Positions 46,387-58,637 of a stretch of DNA of 64,000 nucleotides are shown piece by piece. The stretch covers positions 872,001 through 936,000 of the forward strand of contig JARFJB010000390.1 in assembly GCA_036346205.1 (NCBI GenBank), given 5' to 3'. This DNA comes from Vesta saturnalis. Its lineage: Eukaryota; Arthropoda; Insecta; Coleoptera; Lampyridae. How positions within the stretch are numbered: position 1 is the first letter of the stretch; the number at the start of each line of letters is the position of its first letter. The position numbers and the translations under genes are program-made. The notes beneath the pieces are model-generated. The model was given only the letters and a program-made list of their open reading frames with translations, did not search any database and was not told where the DNA came from.

Positions 46387-46460
46387 ATCTCGATAGCACA
46401 GTTGGTTAGAGCGCTACTCTAGCAAAGTACATGTCGTACGTTCAAATCCTGCTCGAGGTA
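46387..46460 (+). tRNA. tRNA-like gene, anticodon AGC, foldback copy 2
   Basis: Acceptor ATCTCGA pairs with TCGAGGT (one T-G). D arm GCAC AGTTGGTTA GAGC is mismatched at one pair, the anticodon loop CTAGCAA (AGC) sits on a stem with one mismatch, and T arm GTACG TTCAAAT CCTGC has one mismatch. TTTTT follows at 46465. It is more decayed than the copy at 34610. Confidence 0.5.
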
Positions 46461-46699
46461 AACTTTTTATTTATGTATTTATTTAATAATAATTTTATTT
46501 TGATATACCTCTATTCCTTTATATATGTGCAGCTTGACAAGGATAGCTTCACGGGTAAGAATTTCAGCCTCCTGCGTACACAGAGAAGACAGAACGCATT
46601 CGGAGGGAAAAAGCCAGATACTACGCGCGCACGATTGATGAAACAATTATTCGTGTAATTGAATTGTAGGGAATAGATAAACGATTAGCCACATCTGGC

Positions 46700-47741
46700 T
46701 TAGATATGTACAAAAAGCCTATTTTACGAGCAGCTGTTTTGGTAGCTGACAGAAGATGGTCAACCCATGACAGATTTGAAGATACAGTCATACCCAACAG
46801 AGTAGTAGAGTCTCAAAACTTAAGAACTGAGCCATTCATACTTACAACAGGAAATGATCGATCTTTTTTGGCGGACACAAGGCAACACTGAGTTTTGGTA
46901 GCATTAAATTTAACTAGATTATTCCTTCCCCATTCGAGAATACGTTGAATGTCTTTGTTAATTGAATTTTCCATTTCAGCTTTAATTTAACTTCTTTTTA
47001 AAAAAAGCCATCAACTACGACACGTATTCGTCTTTTATCAAGGAAACTAGAAACCCAGTTGATGAGCGTATCATTTAACCCAAACGAGGTGAGTTTGGCA
47101 AGTAAACACTTATGCCAAACTTGGTCAAATGCCTTTGAGATATCTAAAGCGACTACAACTGTTTCACCGGACTGCTCTACTGTATTGTTCCAAACTTGGG
47201 TCACATATGAAAGAAGATCACCTGTTGAACGACTTTGGCTAAACCCATATTGGTGGTCACTAAGGAGTTTGTTAGTTTCAAGGAACGTGAGCAGTTGCTG
47301 AATGATGGCTTTTTCCATGATTTTAGACAAAATGGAAGTGATGGCAATTGGTCGGTAGTATGAGGGATCGGTCTTATCGCCTTTTTTGGGAATAGGTTGA
47401 ACATTTGCTAACTTCCATGATGAAGGGAATTCCCCAGAAGACATAGAACTTAGATCGGACTGGTACTAGTTCGGGGAACATTTCTTTAAGACAATAGCTG
47501 GGATACCGTCTGGGCCAGTCGCCTTATTGAGATCAAGCCTACCGATGATCGATTCCAAGAGCTTGTACCGAAAATGAATTGGTTTCATAGCGTATGAAGA
47601 AGAGTTGACTAGGTGCACATCTTTTCCAAAATCATTGAGACACGAGTTTGATGCAAACAAATCCACAAAAACGTTGGCTTTGTCTACAGAATCAGCAACT
47701 ACCGATCCGTCAATAGATGTCAGGAAATGAAGATATTCCAA
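46700..47741 (-). pseudogene. LINE-2 reverse transcriptase, catalytic motif deleted
   Basis: The minus strand gives LNKATGPDGIPAIVLKKCSP (start of RT), FPSSWKLANVQPIPKKGDKT, YYRPIAITSILSKIMEKAI, HQYGFSQSRSTGDLLSYVT, TVVVALDISKAFDQVWHKCL (motif A Asp present) and INWVSSFLDKRRIRVVVDGF. The frame ends at 46998. Directly beyond, in another frame, come MENSINKDIQRILEWGRNN, LVKFNATKTQCC and TLLGMTVSSNLSWVDHL, which lie after motif C in these enzymes. Motifs B and C (YADD) are therefore removed by an internal deletion at about 46985-47000. Confidence 0.88.
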
Positions 47742-47784
47742 AGTTTTACTAATGCTTTAGCTAAAGACCAAAATTTACGACTGC

Positions 47785-48943
47785 CTAAAGGAATGTAGCT
47801 AGTTCATTGCATTTCCGTTGTTCGAACAACTTTTTAGTTTTAGTGATGACACTTTTGCAGATATTTCTAGCACCAACGTATTCTGCATGACTGTCGACCG
47901 ATTTATTAGATTTCCATTTAATGTAATATTTATTTTTTAAAGACCAAGCCTTATTCAACCAGGGTTGGGAACGTGAATCACCTATACGGTACTGTTTTCT
48001 GGGAATGTATAACTCCATTCCCATGAGAATGACTTCAGATACTGAAAGAGCGATGTCCGAAGAAGAGGACGACTTAAAACAATATTCACGCCATGGAAAG
48101 GTTGCACAGAAATCTCGTAAATTACTCCATCGACCTGACTTAAAACACCACAAGGTTCTATCGGTTTTGCGAACAACAGTGGAATTAGGTACAGTAGAAA
48201 TGATTTCTGTTAGACAATGGTCGGAAAGACCTAAAGGCGAAAGAACGGAAGTTTTATAAACAAGAGGGTTTGACGTAAGAAAGAGATCTAGAAGATGTGG
48301 AGTATGGTTAGGGCAATCAGGGATTCTTGTGGGTTCAGAAATCATTTGTGTGAGATCACATGAAATAGCAAATGTTTGTGCACTATGACCTTCAGGATTT
48401 GTAGTAGATGAAAACTGAAGCCAATTAGAGTTATAAACATTGAAACCGCCTACAATTGAGATATCGCAAGATGAACACTGAGACAGGAGATAGTTAACTT
48501 TCCTACTAAGGTAATCGAAGAAGTCTTGAAAGTAATTGTCATTAGGAGACCTATAAATCCAACAGTAGAATTTCACAAAATTAGGACCAGAATGTTTACA
48601 CCAAATCAAAATTTTTATTTTCTCAGGAAGAAGCCCTCTTGCAAGCAATTCTGTCCTTGATGTATGCACATACGCCTCCTTTATATCGAAAGTTAGAGTG
48701 AAGGTGGTATTGAGGAAATTGCAAGTCGGAGCTTTCAGAGGAGACTTGTGTTCCAGATATAAACCAAATATCAGATTGTAATTGTTCAAGATGTTGGTGA
48801 ATAGACCTGATACCACGGATGTTGCAGTAGTGAATCAGAAAGTTGATACTTTCGATGACCGTGGTCGCTTGGGATGAAGGAAAAGGTAACCGGCAGCCCT
48901 TACCGAGCCCAGAAAATCGGAGACCCAATATTAAGGAGCCCAT
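47785..48943 (-). pseudogene. LINE-2 APE-type endonuclease
   Basis: Two overlapping minus frames (48943-48623 and 48816-47785) joined by a frameshift at about 48650 give INFLIHYCNIRGIRSIHQHL, DIWFISGTQVSSES (the catalytic Glu of the SETQ motif reads G), KGGVCAYIKD, FVKFYCWIYRSPNDNYF, ISIVGGFNVYNSNWLQ (GDFN reads GGFN), PTRIPDCPNHTPHLLDLFLT and SPLGLSDHCLTEI (SDH kept). The linker with SQPWLNKAWSLKNKYYIKWK follows. Loss of the Glu and Asp indicates an inactive nuclease. Confidence 0.85.
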
Positions 48944-48995
48944 GGTAAGGGTGGTGGTACCTTCCCGGCTGGCATGGAGTATACATGCCTACCAC

Positions 48996-51821
48996 CTTTA
49001 ATTTATATTTACATAAGAATCAAATTCATCACTTTTAAAATCTGATATTTCGTAAGATCAAAATCATGGGTGGCCAATTGATTTAATCGTAATTTCTGGA
49101 GAGTTCATTTCATCTACTAAATGTAAACGTTGCAATGAGGGTATGGCATTAAAGATTAATGTATGCCAGGAGAAATAGTTGAAATTAATTCAATGTTTAA
49201 CTTTCTAATAAAAATAGATTTAAAAACTTACTTATTACGATTTAAACTATAATATAAGATACAATTGTTAAAATTATTATTGTATGATCATGAAAAAGAA
49301 ATAATTGTACTATTAGAGGAGAAATTCTATCTTGTGAATTAAAATTTAATCAAGCACTTATTTCTAATAACATATGTATATTTATTTGTTTCGAATTTAA
49401 AGATAAATGTTAAAATATTAAAATGAAAGATATGAATGTATTGATTCATTTATAGATCTAGAATTATAGATAATTCAGTTGCCAAAATTTATATTGCTAA
49501 TTAACCATAATATAAGATACCCAGGTTTAAATTAATCACTGTTTTGACAGCATAAAGTACGTGAATAGATGTGTTTTATTTAAATAGTCGTCACTTATTT
49601 TTTTTTCATTATTGAAGTTGAACATTGAACGTCTTCTATTCAAGTGACTACTCTCTTTCCAATATCTATGCCGACCACTGCGTAAAAATAGGCGGGGTTT
49701 ATTTTTATTACTTCAGCCGCAGAGCTATGTTTGTCAAGTATTACTTAAAAATTGCTGGAAATATAACCACCCTGTACATTAATGCAAATAAGTAAAATGA
49801 GATAACTACTAAGTTGAAAATAGGATAAAATCTGTTTATAGCAATTCAACATGTTTTAGTTCCGTAACGTTTTGGTTAAAAAATTGTTTAATTTATGATT
49901 AAATATCCGCTTTAAATACTAGCATGACTGTTGGTATTATAACAGTGTTAACACCAAATAATCTAGTTACAGCAAAATAATTAAAAACCAAATTAATCCA
50001 GTCATCTGCAGCTGACGTGTTTATTAAAATGACAAAATAATAAGTCTTCGTCTTAAAGCTGTTTTCTATGTCGTACGTGCTTAATTGAGTCATGTTTTTA
50101 TCATATTTCCTTTGAAATTTGATTGATTTTTTACCGGATTTAGTACATTTAAACTTGACAATGCCAATTTAGGTTTACATTCTCTAATATTGTAAAATCT
50201 ACAATTTACACGACGGATCAGGTCCGATAGAAAAACTTTTCAACACGCTTTTCCACTATACGTCTCAGTTTAATCCGCTACTTGATGATACAGCTAATGC
50301 AACTTTATGCATTTACTTCAAAGATTGAATTGAAAATACACCTAAAATCATGACAAATAAGAGAATAGGAAACAACGTAAATAGCACAAATTACTCCTTT
50401 AAGAAGTACACGCTACTACTTTATTCCAGTTTAAATTAAAATCCTGGGCAGTTCTTAGCTTTCTGATGAATTAATTAGTAGAATTTGCACGGAATGTGAA
50501 TTTAACATGAGATACTCGGAAAAGTTTTCGATTACTTTCTTCTTTACTATATTTGCTGAATTTTTAATTATAATTTATTCGAAATTAATTGGGTTATTAA
50601 AAAATTTGAATTACCGATAAATAAAATTTTTAAGTCGAGGAAAAAAGTTTTTGTGGGTATTTGTGAAGCACAGGCTTTTGAAAGTTTGATTGAAAAGTAT
50701 AAATAATAACGTTTTCGTGCTTTTAGCTTTAAAGACAGTATTAAAAATTTAAGTTGTTGATAAATACGTTCTTTATACATGTGAGGATGTAATAAATAAG
50801 GAATTCAGATCGAACGTAATAAAAATTTCACTTTCACCTCCTAGAAAAGTTTTACAATAATTTTTTTTGTGAAAATATATAGCTTTGAAGATTTATGTTA
50901 TATATTATTCAGCTGCCTTCACCAACATAAACAAATTATAAAGTTTTCATTTGGAAATGGTAACAGTATATGGCCCTCCTACGTCATAGCACATTGTCTT
51001 TCAGGTATATTATCTTGATGTAGGACAAAACCCTGTATTATTTAGAATAATGACTATGGCCGTAAAACAAGTATGGGTTTATAATTTTGAAATATACCTA
51101 CATTTTAGGTTGAACATAACTTAAACCTCTATGATCGTAAATCAACAGCTAAAACATTCTCCTTGTAATGCACATATGGAAATGATACATTACATTTTCT
51201 TAACTAAGTCAAAATTCAATCCAAAACTATCGTGTTGTAATTCTTTATTTAACAAGATATAAAAAATTGCTAATAAAAGTCTGAGTTAGATACGTAAACA
51301 AGAAACAATATTCAAGGCCGAACAATTTATTTACAGCAAAGCAAATGAAGCTTAAAGGATAAGGTTCATCGTTTTTCATTAGAATTTTGCTTATTTTACA
51401 AAACATTGAGTCTAGAGAATCTGTACTATTTATAAATTCTCTGCAGATGTAAAAAATCTTAAATATTTTAGAAAGTGCCAAACAAAAATTGCACGTTAAT
51501 TTTCTTTTCAGATTAATTTACTGTTTTTATCATATTGATATACGCCATCCTATAATGGCATTGTATTTCTATAAACTGAATTGAAATAATTGGTTACACA
51601 CATACCAGCTACATTTTATATTCAAATCGTTTGAAAATCTACTATTAATAGTACCTGCTCCCCTCAGATAAAGAATAATCTATATAAAACATTAATGCTA
51701 TTCAAAAGTAAACAAAATTCATTAATTTTCACAAATTTATAAAAATTTCTCAGCATATGTTACATACATAGTTTCGACATAATAAAACAAATCTAAAGTT
51801 TAAATTAAGAAATAATTAGTA
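48996..51821. other. Long stretch without a recognised gene
   Basis: AT-rich sequence with no frame above 80 codons that shows a domain. CCCTGTACATTAATG (about 49771) and CCCTGTATTATT (about 51031) resemble mariner ends but have no partners. Nothing else is supportable. Confidence 0.45.
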
Positions 51822-53250
51822 CACAGACACACAGACACCCACAGACACGCAGACACGCAGACACGCAGACACGCAGACACGCAGACACGCAGACACACAG
51901 ACACACAGACACACAGACACACAGACACCAGACACACAGACACACGGACACACGGACACACAGGACACACGGACACACGGACACACAGGACACACGGACA
52001 CGACAGGACACACGGACACACGGACACACGGACACACGGACACACGGACAGGCACGGACACACGGACACACGGACACAGCACAGGACACACGAGACACGA
52101 CAGGACACACGGACACACGGAACACGGACAGGACACACGGAACACGGAACACACGGACACACGGACACACGGACACGACACGGACACACGACACACGACA
52201 CACGACACACGACACACGACACACAGACACACGACACACGGACACACACACACGGACACACGACACACGGACACACAGACACACAGACACACACGAACAC
52301 AGACACACAGACAACAGACACAGACACACGACACACACACACACACACGACACGACACACGACACAGCACAGCACACAGACACACAGACCAGACACAGAC
52401 ACACAGACACACCAGAACACGCACAGACACACAGACACAGACACAGACCAGACACAGACCAGACACAGACACACAGACACACAGACACAGACCAGACACA
52501 GACACACAGACACACAGACACACAGACACACAGACACACAGACACACAGACACAGACACACAGACACACAGACACAGACCAGACACAGACACAAGACACA
52601 GACACACAGACACAAGCAACGAGACACAGACACACAGACACCAGACCAGGCGACAGACACACAGACACACAGACCACACGCAGACACAGACACAGACACA
52701 CAGCACACAGCAGACACACAGACACACAGACACAGACACACAGACACGACCGACACACGACACACGAACACAGACACACAGACACACAGACACACAGCAC
52801 ACAGACACAGACACACAGACACACAGACACACAGACACACAGACACACAGACACACAGACACACAGACACACAGACACAGACACACAGACACACAGACAC
52901 ACAGACACACAGACCACACAGACACACAGACACACAGACGACACAGACACACAGACACACACGACACAGACACACAGACACACAGACACAGACACACAGA
53001 CACACAGACACAGACCACACAGACGCACAGACACACAGACACACAGACACACAGACACACAGACACACAGAACACAGACACACAGACACACAGACACGAC
53101 ACCAGACGACACAGACACACAGACACAGACACAGACACAGACACAGACACACAGACACAGACACACAGACACACAGAACACAGACAACAGACACAGATAT
53201 GCACAGAACGTACCAGAGCAGACCAGAAACAGACGCAGACACAGATACCA
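51822..53250. repeat. (ACACAGAC)n minisatellite with ACACGGAC and other variants
   Basis: About 1.4 kb of 8-mer units (ACACAGAC), ACACGGAC variants mostly at 51940-52260 and GCAGACAC units at 51845-51890. The plus strand is nearly devoid of T. Many units have one- or two-base indels. The very long minus-strand frames of 500-627 codons are by-products of the missing T and are not genes. Confidence 0.97.
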
Positions 53251-53284
53251 GACGACCAGACACAACGCAACCAGACCAACAGCA

Positions 53285-53700
<416 letters not shown>

Positions 53701-54461
53701 ATTTTTTAAAATATTGCAAATTTAGCAAAACTAAACTAATATTAGTTTTTCCCGGCCTAATACTATTTTCGGCAATCATTCGCCTCTGTCTCATAAGTAA
53801 ATTATAGTAATGAAGATGGCAAATACATATTACTCATTGTCGTGGCATGTTCTTGTTTAAAAACAGATTTTCAACAAACGGTACTTTTTGAACATTTTCT
53901 GTGTTATTCTCAGCAATGGTTCAAAATGTTTTAAAACTTAATGGATTATATCGTATATGCTTTCAGGGAAAGAATAGAATATAGTATTTTGGAAGATTGT
54001 AGACATTTTGGAACAACTATGGTGGTAAGTTGCAATAATTGACAGCGTGTTTCTAAATTTCTAGAAACATTTGATGAAATGAGTAATTTAGAATATATTC
54101 CTTTTTAAAATATATGATTGTGGCTGAGGATAGTTAAATTAAAGGCGTTTGCTGTAAATTATGAGAAAATGTTCGTTTAGAAATTACTTTATATTACAGA
54201 AATATGGCTTAATAGAAGTTTATTCTCATCGTTAAAAACAGATTTGAAATTCTAGTGTTGCACAATAGGAGTAGTTGTTTGTATGCCAAGGACGGTATGA
54301 CGGACGTAGGGTGAATTTGCGCGTGAGGCCGGTTGCGACCGAGGCCGACAAGGCCATCAAAAGTATGTTGCGTCCGTGGGATATGCAAAATTTTGTGTAC
54401 CACCGTTAAATATGAATACACAATTCAATTCAAGTTACTTATGTGCACAACGTATACTAAA

Positions 54462-54462
<1 letters not shown>
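53701..54462. repeat. Repeat R, copy 1
   Basis: It begins AATTTTTTAAAATATTGCAA directly after the (GCAGAC)n array and ends CGTATACTAAAATT before the LINE-3 tail. It matches R copy 2 (56653-57478) throughout with small indels. It contains a GC-richer core at about 54290-54375 (GTGAGGCCGGTTGCGACCGA) that is well kept in both copies. No coding capacity is recognised; the minus frame at 54209-54421 has no homology I know. Confidence 0.85.
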
Positions 54463-54494
<32 letters not shown>

Positions 54495-54496
54495 TA
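54462..54496. repeat. (ATT)n tail of LINE-3
   Basis: About 11 ATT units are the reverse complement of an (AAT)n 3' tail of the minus-oriented LINE-3. Confidence 0.85.
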
Positions 54497-54567
54497 TTTT
54501 TGGTGTTAATAACCTTAGTTTTAGACAGGTCAACATAGTACATAACAAGTTGTAAAGATATCAAGTA

Positions 54568-54859
54568 TCACATATAATTTAAATCACAGTTGACATTTAC
54601 ATTAAGAAATTCGTCAATGCTATAAAATGTCTTTTGGATAAGATAGGTTTTATAATTTTTAAAATTTATTCCTAGGAAGTGTCTAATCGAAGTTGGTAGT
54701 TTGTTATAAAACTTAATTCCATAATAATTCCAGCCATTACGACTACTACTTAATCTGATTTTATCAATCCTTATTAATTCAGAATCCAGTATTATGTTCA
54801 TGAAAACTGGAATGCTTTTGATATTGGGAAATATTGTCATAAATAAATTTTATACAATG

Positions 54860-54936
<77 letters not shown>

Positions 54937-56296
54937 AAGAAGGAAAATGTAGTTGCAATTCTGCAAATTTTGACTTAACACATTCTCTGAAGCCCATATG
55001 AAGAATTATTCTAATAGTTTTTCTTTGAGTGCAAAATTCTGCGACAACTGTGAGCATGACCCCAGTTTATTAGTCCGTAACAAATTACAGATCCTATTAA
55101 GGCATGATAAGCTACTTTCAACGTGGCTAAATTCATTAGGCTACTTAATCTTCTTATAACAAACAGGTTTTTTGTGATTTTGTTGGCTACGTAATCAATA
55201 TGGTGACACCAGGTAAGTTTTGGGTCTAAGAACACACCTAAGAATTTTATTTTTTCAGTATTATTAATATTTGTTACCTCACGGTGAGTAAACATCATTT
55301 CAAACGTTTTATTTTCATTTAATACCAATTTGTTCTTTGTAAACCACTCTGATCCCGTTGAACGTATATTCTTCATTTGACATTGTACCTCATTTAAATC
55401 TATATTTTTGGTAAGCAGAGTAGTGTCATCAGCAAACATAACAAAATCAGAACAATCTATACCAATTTTAAAATCATTAATATATAATAGAAATAAAATT
55501 GGACCCAACACAGAACCTCGGAACACCGAGACTGTAACCAAATAATCAGAAGGTAACTGATTTATTACTACATACTGTTGCCTTTTAATCAAATAAGATT
55601 TAATGGGATTACAACTGGAGTTATGGAATCCATAGTTTTCTAATTTCTGAATAAGTCTATCATGATTTACGCAGTCAAAAGCTTTTGAAGATCGCAAAAG
55701 TTGCAGCTACATATTCATTGTTTTGATGTCCCTTTACAATATAATTAATTAAATAAGATACAGCCGTGCTAGTAGATTTATCAGATCTAAAACCAAACTG
55801 GTTATTTAAAAATAATTTATTCATTTCCATGTATTCAACGATTTGGATCTTAAGAAGCTTTTCAAATACCTTAGATAGCAATGGAACAAGAGTTATTGGT
55901 CTGAAGTTTTCCATACTTACTGAACCACCTTTATGTATGGGAATAATTTTTGATATTTTCAGAATATCAGGAAACACACCATGTTCTATAGACAAATTAA
56001 ATAATTTTGTAATGGGTATAACTATTATGTTCTTAACCAGTTTAATTAAATTTGCTGTCATATCAAAATGGTCAGCACAATTACTACTTTTCAGGATTTC
56101 AATAACTTCTCGCACATTGTTATAAGATACCAATTTAAACTTGAATTCATGATACACATGATTGCTAAATAAAACTGATTCAGAGCAGTCGTTGTCACCA
56201 TTTAGATTTAACAATTTCACAGGCGCGTCAACGAAAAATTTGTTCAGATCGTTGGGATCTATCGGTATATTTGAATTAGATGGCTTAAATTCTTAG
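54568..56296 (-). pseudogene. LINE-3 reverse transcriptase, FADD motif intact
   Basis: The minus frame 56220-55675 (open further upstream to about 56296) has FPDILKISKIIPIHKGGSV, NFRPITLVPLLSKVFEKLL and NNQFGFRSDKSTSTAVSYL. After a frameshift at about 55690, the frame 55697-55011 continues SKAFDCVNHDRLIQKLENYG (motif A), FRGSVLGPILFLLYINDF (motif B; the usual PQGS reads FRGS), FVMFADDTTLL (motif C intact), NKLVLNENKT and KFLGVFLDPKLTW. The C-terminal part is split by a (TA)n tract at 54865-54933 and ends with WNYYGIKFYNKLPTSIR and TFYSIDEFL. It is inactive through the frameshift and (TA)n, but the active site itself is preserved. Confidence 0.88.
54865..54933. repeat. (TA)n tract inside the LINE-3 coding region
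   Basis: About 33 TA units interrupt the LINE-3 C-terminal region between HFPS-encoding and CIKFIYDN-encoding sequence. Confidence 0.95.
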
Positions 56297-56431
56297 TATG
56301 CTACATTGTGGGATAATAAAATGTACCTAGCAATGCGGATACGTCAAATAACAAACAACATTTTTAAAATATTTACCTTTTTGGGATCTTTTAATGGTGT
56401 AAATTTGTCTTTATGTTACACAAATCTAAAC
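56296..56431 (-). repeat. PLE-E 3' UTR copy P1
   Basis: About 136 bases from TATGCTACATTGTGGGATAA to AATCTAAACG, the reverse of the PLE-E 3' end. It recurs at 57479-57621 (P2) and 61494-61635 (P3). P1 and P3 agree at positions where P2 differs (AAAATGTACC against AAAATTTACC; GGGATCTTTTAATG against GGGATTTTTAATG). Confidence 0.85.
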
Positions 56432-56652
<221 letters not shown>

Positions 56653-57478
56653 AAATTTTTTAAAATAGGTTCAAAATAAATCATTTATCATATTCTAATG
56701 AGTATTAGATAAATTTGTCAATAATTTTTAGAAATATTGCAAATTTAGCAAAACTCCTAAACAAATATTAGTTTTTCCTGGCCTAATACTATTTTCGGCA
56801 ATCATTCGTCTCTGTTTCATAGGTAAATTATAGTAATGAAGATGGCAAATACACATTGCTCATTGTCGTGGCATGTTCATTTTCAACAAACGGTACTTTT
56901 TGAACATTTTCTGTGTTATTCTCAGCAATGGTTCAAAATGTTCTAAAACTAATGGATTATAATCATGCTTTCAAGAATAGATATGAATAAGTATTTTGGA
57001 AGATTGTAGACATTTTGGAACAATTATGGTGGTAAGTTGCAATAATTCACAGCGTGTTTCTAAATTTCTAGAAAAATTTGATGAAATGAGTAATTTAGAA
57101 TATATTCCTTTTTAAAATATATGATTGTGGCTGAGGATAATTGAATTAAAGGCGTTTGCTGTAAATTATGAGAAAATGTTTATTTAGAAATTACTTTACA
57201 TTACAGAAATTGTAAAAATATGGCTTAATAGAAGTTTATTTTCATCGTTAAAAACAGATTTAAATTCTAGTGTTGCACAGTAGGAGTAGTTGTTTGTATG
57301 CCAAGGATGGTATGACGGTCGTAGGGTGAATTTGCGCGTGAGGCCGGTTGCGACCGAGGCCGACAAGGTCAGCAAAAGTATGTTCCGTCCGTGGGATATG
57401 CAAAATTTTGTGTACCACCGTTAAATATGAATACAGAATTCAATTCAAGTTAATTATGTGCACAACGTATACTAAAAT
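56653..57478. repeat. Repeat R, copy 2
   Basis: It matches R copy 1 (53701-54462) with an extra ~50 bases near its start (GGTTCAAAATAAATC) and small indels. It ends ACTAAAATT, then passes without interruption into P2. Confidence 0.85.
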
Positions 57479-57625
57479 TCTTAATATGCTACATTGTGGG
57501 ATAATAAAATTTACCTAGCAATGCGGATACGTCAAATAACAAACAACATTTTTAACATATTTACCTTTTTGGGATTTTTAATGGTGTATATTTGTCTTTA
57601 TGTTACACAAATCTAAACGCTTCGA
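57479..57625 (-). repeat. PLE-E 3' UTR copy P2
   Basis: The same 3' UTR as P1, here still attached to its coding remnant (PLE-E1). It ends AATCTAAACGCTTCGATAAC, a decayed form of the CGAAACGTTTAGATT end that carries the GAAAC half of hammerhead motifs in related copies. Confidence 0.8.
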
Positions 57626-58130
57626 TAACAATATATCTGGTTGACGTAATCTACAAAATCTCATATGATCTTTAGGTCTTGTAACAAAGCTACGTTTTGT
57701 GGTTCCAATGTATATTTTTCAACGTAAACAAGATCTCCAGAAGACGATAATGGGTTTGAACACCTAACACCTTAAATGTTCTTTAATTTTTCTTGTAGGT
57801 TTAAAAACAGTCCTAATACCATGGTTAATTAGGATTTTTTCAATTCTATGTGTAAGTTATAAAAGGAAGAAGAGTAGTACGATAATTAACCACTGGTCTT
57901 TCTTTATGGTTTTGTCTAGCAGGTGTAATAACATTATTAATATCATTAAGTGAATATCCATTACCTTGTAAGGATTTTGATGAATATTTGTATTCATCTT
58001 TCAGGTAATTGAGCGCCCGCTCCCCATGGCAACAGACGCAAAATTGCATTTTGCGGTCACTGCGTGGCATGCAGAAAGACATTTTTCGGACGGTTGAAAA
58101 CAAAATATTTTATTAAAATTTTTTTGAAAT
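57626..58130 (-). pseudogene. Penelope-like element PLE-E1: RT thumb and GIY-YIG remnant
   Basis: The minus strand encodes ALNYLKDEYKYSSKSLQGNG, YSLNDINNVITPARQNHKER, PVVNYRTTLLPFITYT, then across shifts HRIEKILINHGIRTVFKP and KIKEHLRC, and finally KIYIGTTKRSFVTRPKDHMR and FCRLRQPDILLSK. This is the PLE order of RT C-terminal region, connector and GIY-YIG core (YIGTTKR). One frameshift and a stop separate the connector from the nuclease. It is 5' truncated near 58130 and duplicated at 61641-62150. Confidence 0.85.
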
Positions 58131-58337
58131 TGCACTTCTGTGACTATTTTTAATGTCATTTGTGAAAAAGCTTGATCACTTGCGTATACTGTAAACCGAA
58201 CCTTATTAAAAAGAAATTATTTTCACAACCAGCTCAAGACACAGAATTGATTGAAAATGATGTGTTTTACACAGATAACCTCGATTGTTTAGAAAAATAT
58301 TGACAGAACATTAAATGATTTGAATGGCGTTATAATA
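58131..58337. other. Flank between PLE-E1 and the MITE, part of the duplicated segment
   Basis: No feature is recognised. The same sequence, with an added GAGAACAAT-like insertion, occurs at about 62150-62357. Confidence 0.4.
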
Positions 58338-58637
58338 TACAGGGTGTTGCATTTGAAACAATTATGAAAATTTAACCATCGCGTTGCTCTGTACATGAGA
58401 TAGTCATTTTAACAAAATACAAAAATTCATTACCCACAAATTATAAGCATTTTTTATTACCTAATCAGGTTCTAGTATATCTGTCCTAACAATTTTCGAA
58501 AGTTATCAAAATGGCCCAAATTTCTAAAGAATTCAGTGTGCCCTACTTTGTACTAAATTATGGGGACAAAGAAAGTGAACGGAATTCAGAAATTTAATAA
58601 TGTGTAGAGTGTGCTATTTAAAAAAATACACCCTGTA
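58338..58637. mobile_element. Mariner-type MITE, ~300 bp, copy in segment 1
   Basis: TACAGGGTGTTGCATTT at the left is matched in reverse by AAAATACACCCTGTA at the right, with TA at both ends and no coding capacity. It lies in both copies of the segmental duplication at the same place, so it predates it. Confidence 0.65.

Larger units (their letters stand above)
46048..46475. mobile_element. tRNA-bearing foldback element, copy 2, spacer inverted
   Basis: It contains the same arms as copy 1 (ACTTTTTATTTATGTATTTA, TTAATAATAATTTTTAATTA), followed by a spacer related to that of copy 1 but in the opposite orientation (the copy-1 string TTACTTATATTAATGGAATG appears here reverse complemented), and a complete tRNA-like gene at 46387. 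The left end is a short hairpin of two tRNA 3' halves (46068-46148). It shares with copy 1 the outer flank TTGAACTTATTCGTTCATAA. Confidence 0.65.
46690..48995 (-). mobile_element. LINE-2, Jockey-superfamily retrotransposon with internal deletion
   Basis: Endonuclease (48943 to about 47985), linker (47741-47466) and RT (47444-46998) are read on the minus strand. Beyond the RT palm, the thumb region (46990-46700) continues in another frame after a deletion. The 5' end is near 48995 (GGTGGTAGGCATGTATACTC on the minus strand), with the first coding Met at 48943. No ORF1 is visible upstream. Confidence 0.8.
54462..56296 (-). mobile_element. LINE-3, CR1/Jockey-group retrotransposon, 5' truncated
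   Basis: The element reads on the minus strand from about 56296 (NSNIPIDPNDLNKFF) through the RT to a 3' UTR and an (AAT)n tail at 54462. The flanks show how it landed: R copy 1 ends ACTAAAATT and the sequence beyond the LINE begins AAATTCTTAGTATGC, while in the uninterrupted second unit R runs ACTAAAATTCTTAATATGC. This gives a precise insertion site with a short AAATT-type duplication. Confidence 0.85.

Noticed and set aside
48005..48259. 84-codon plus frame
   Set aside because: Antisense of the LINE-2 endonuclease and linker; no independent support.
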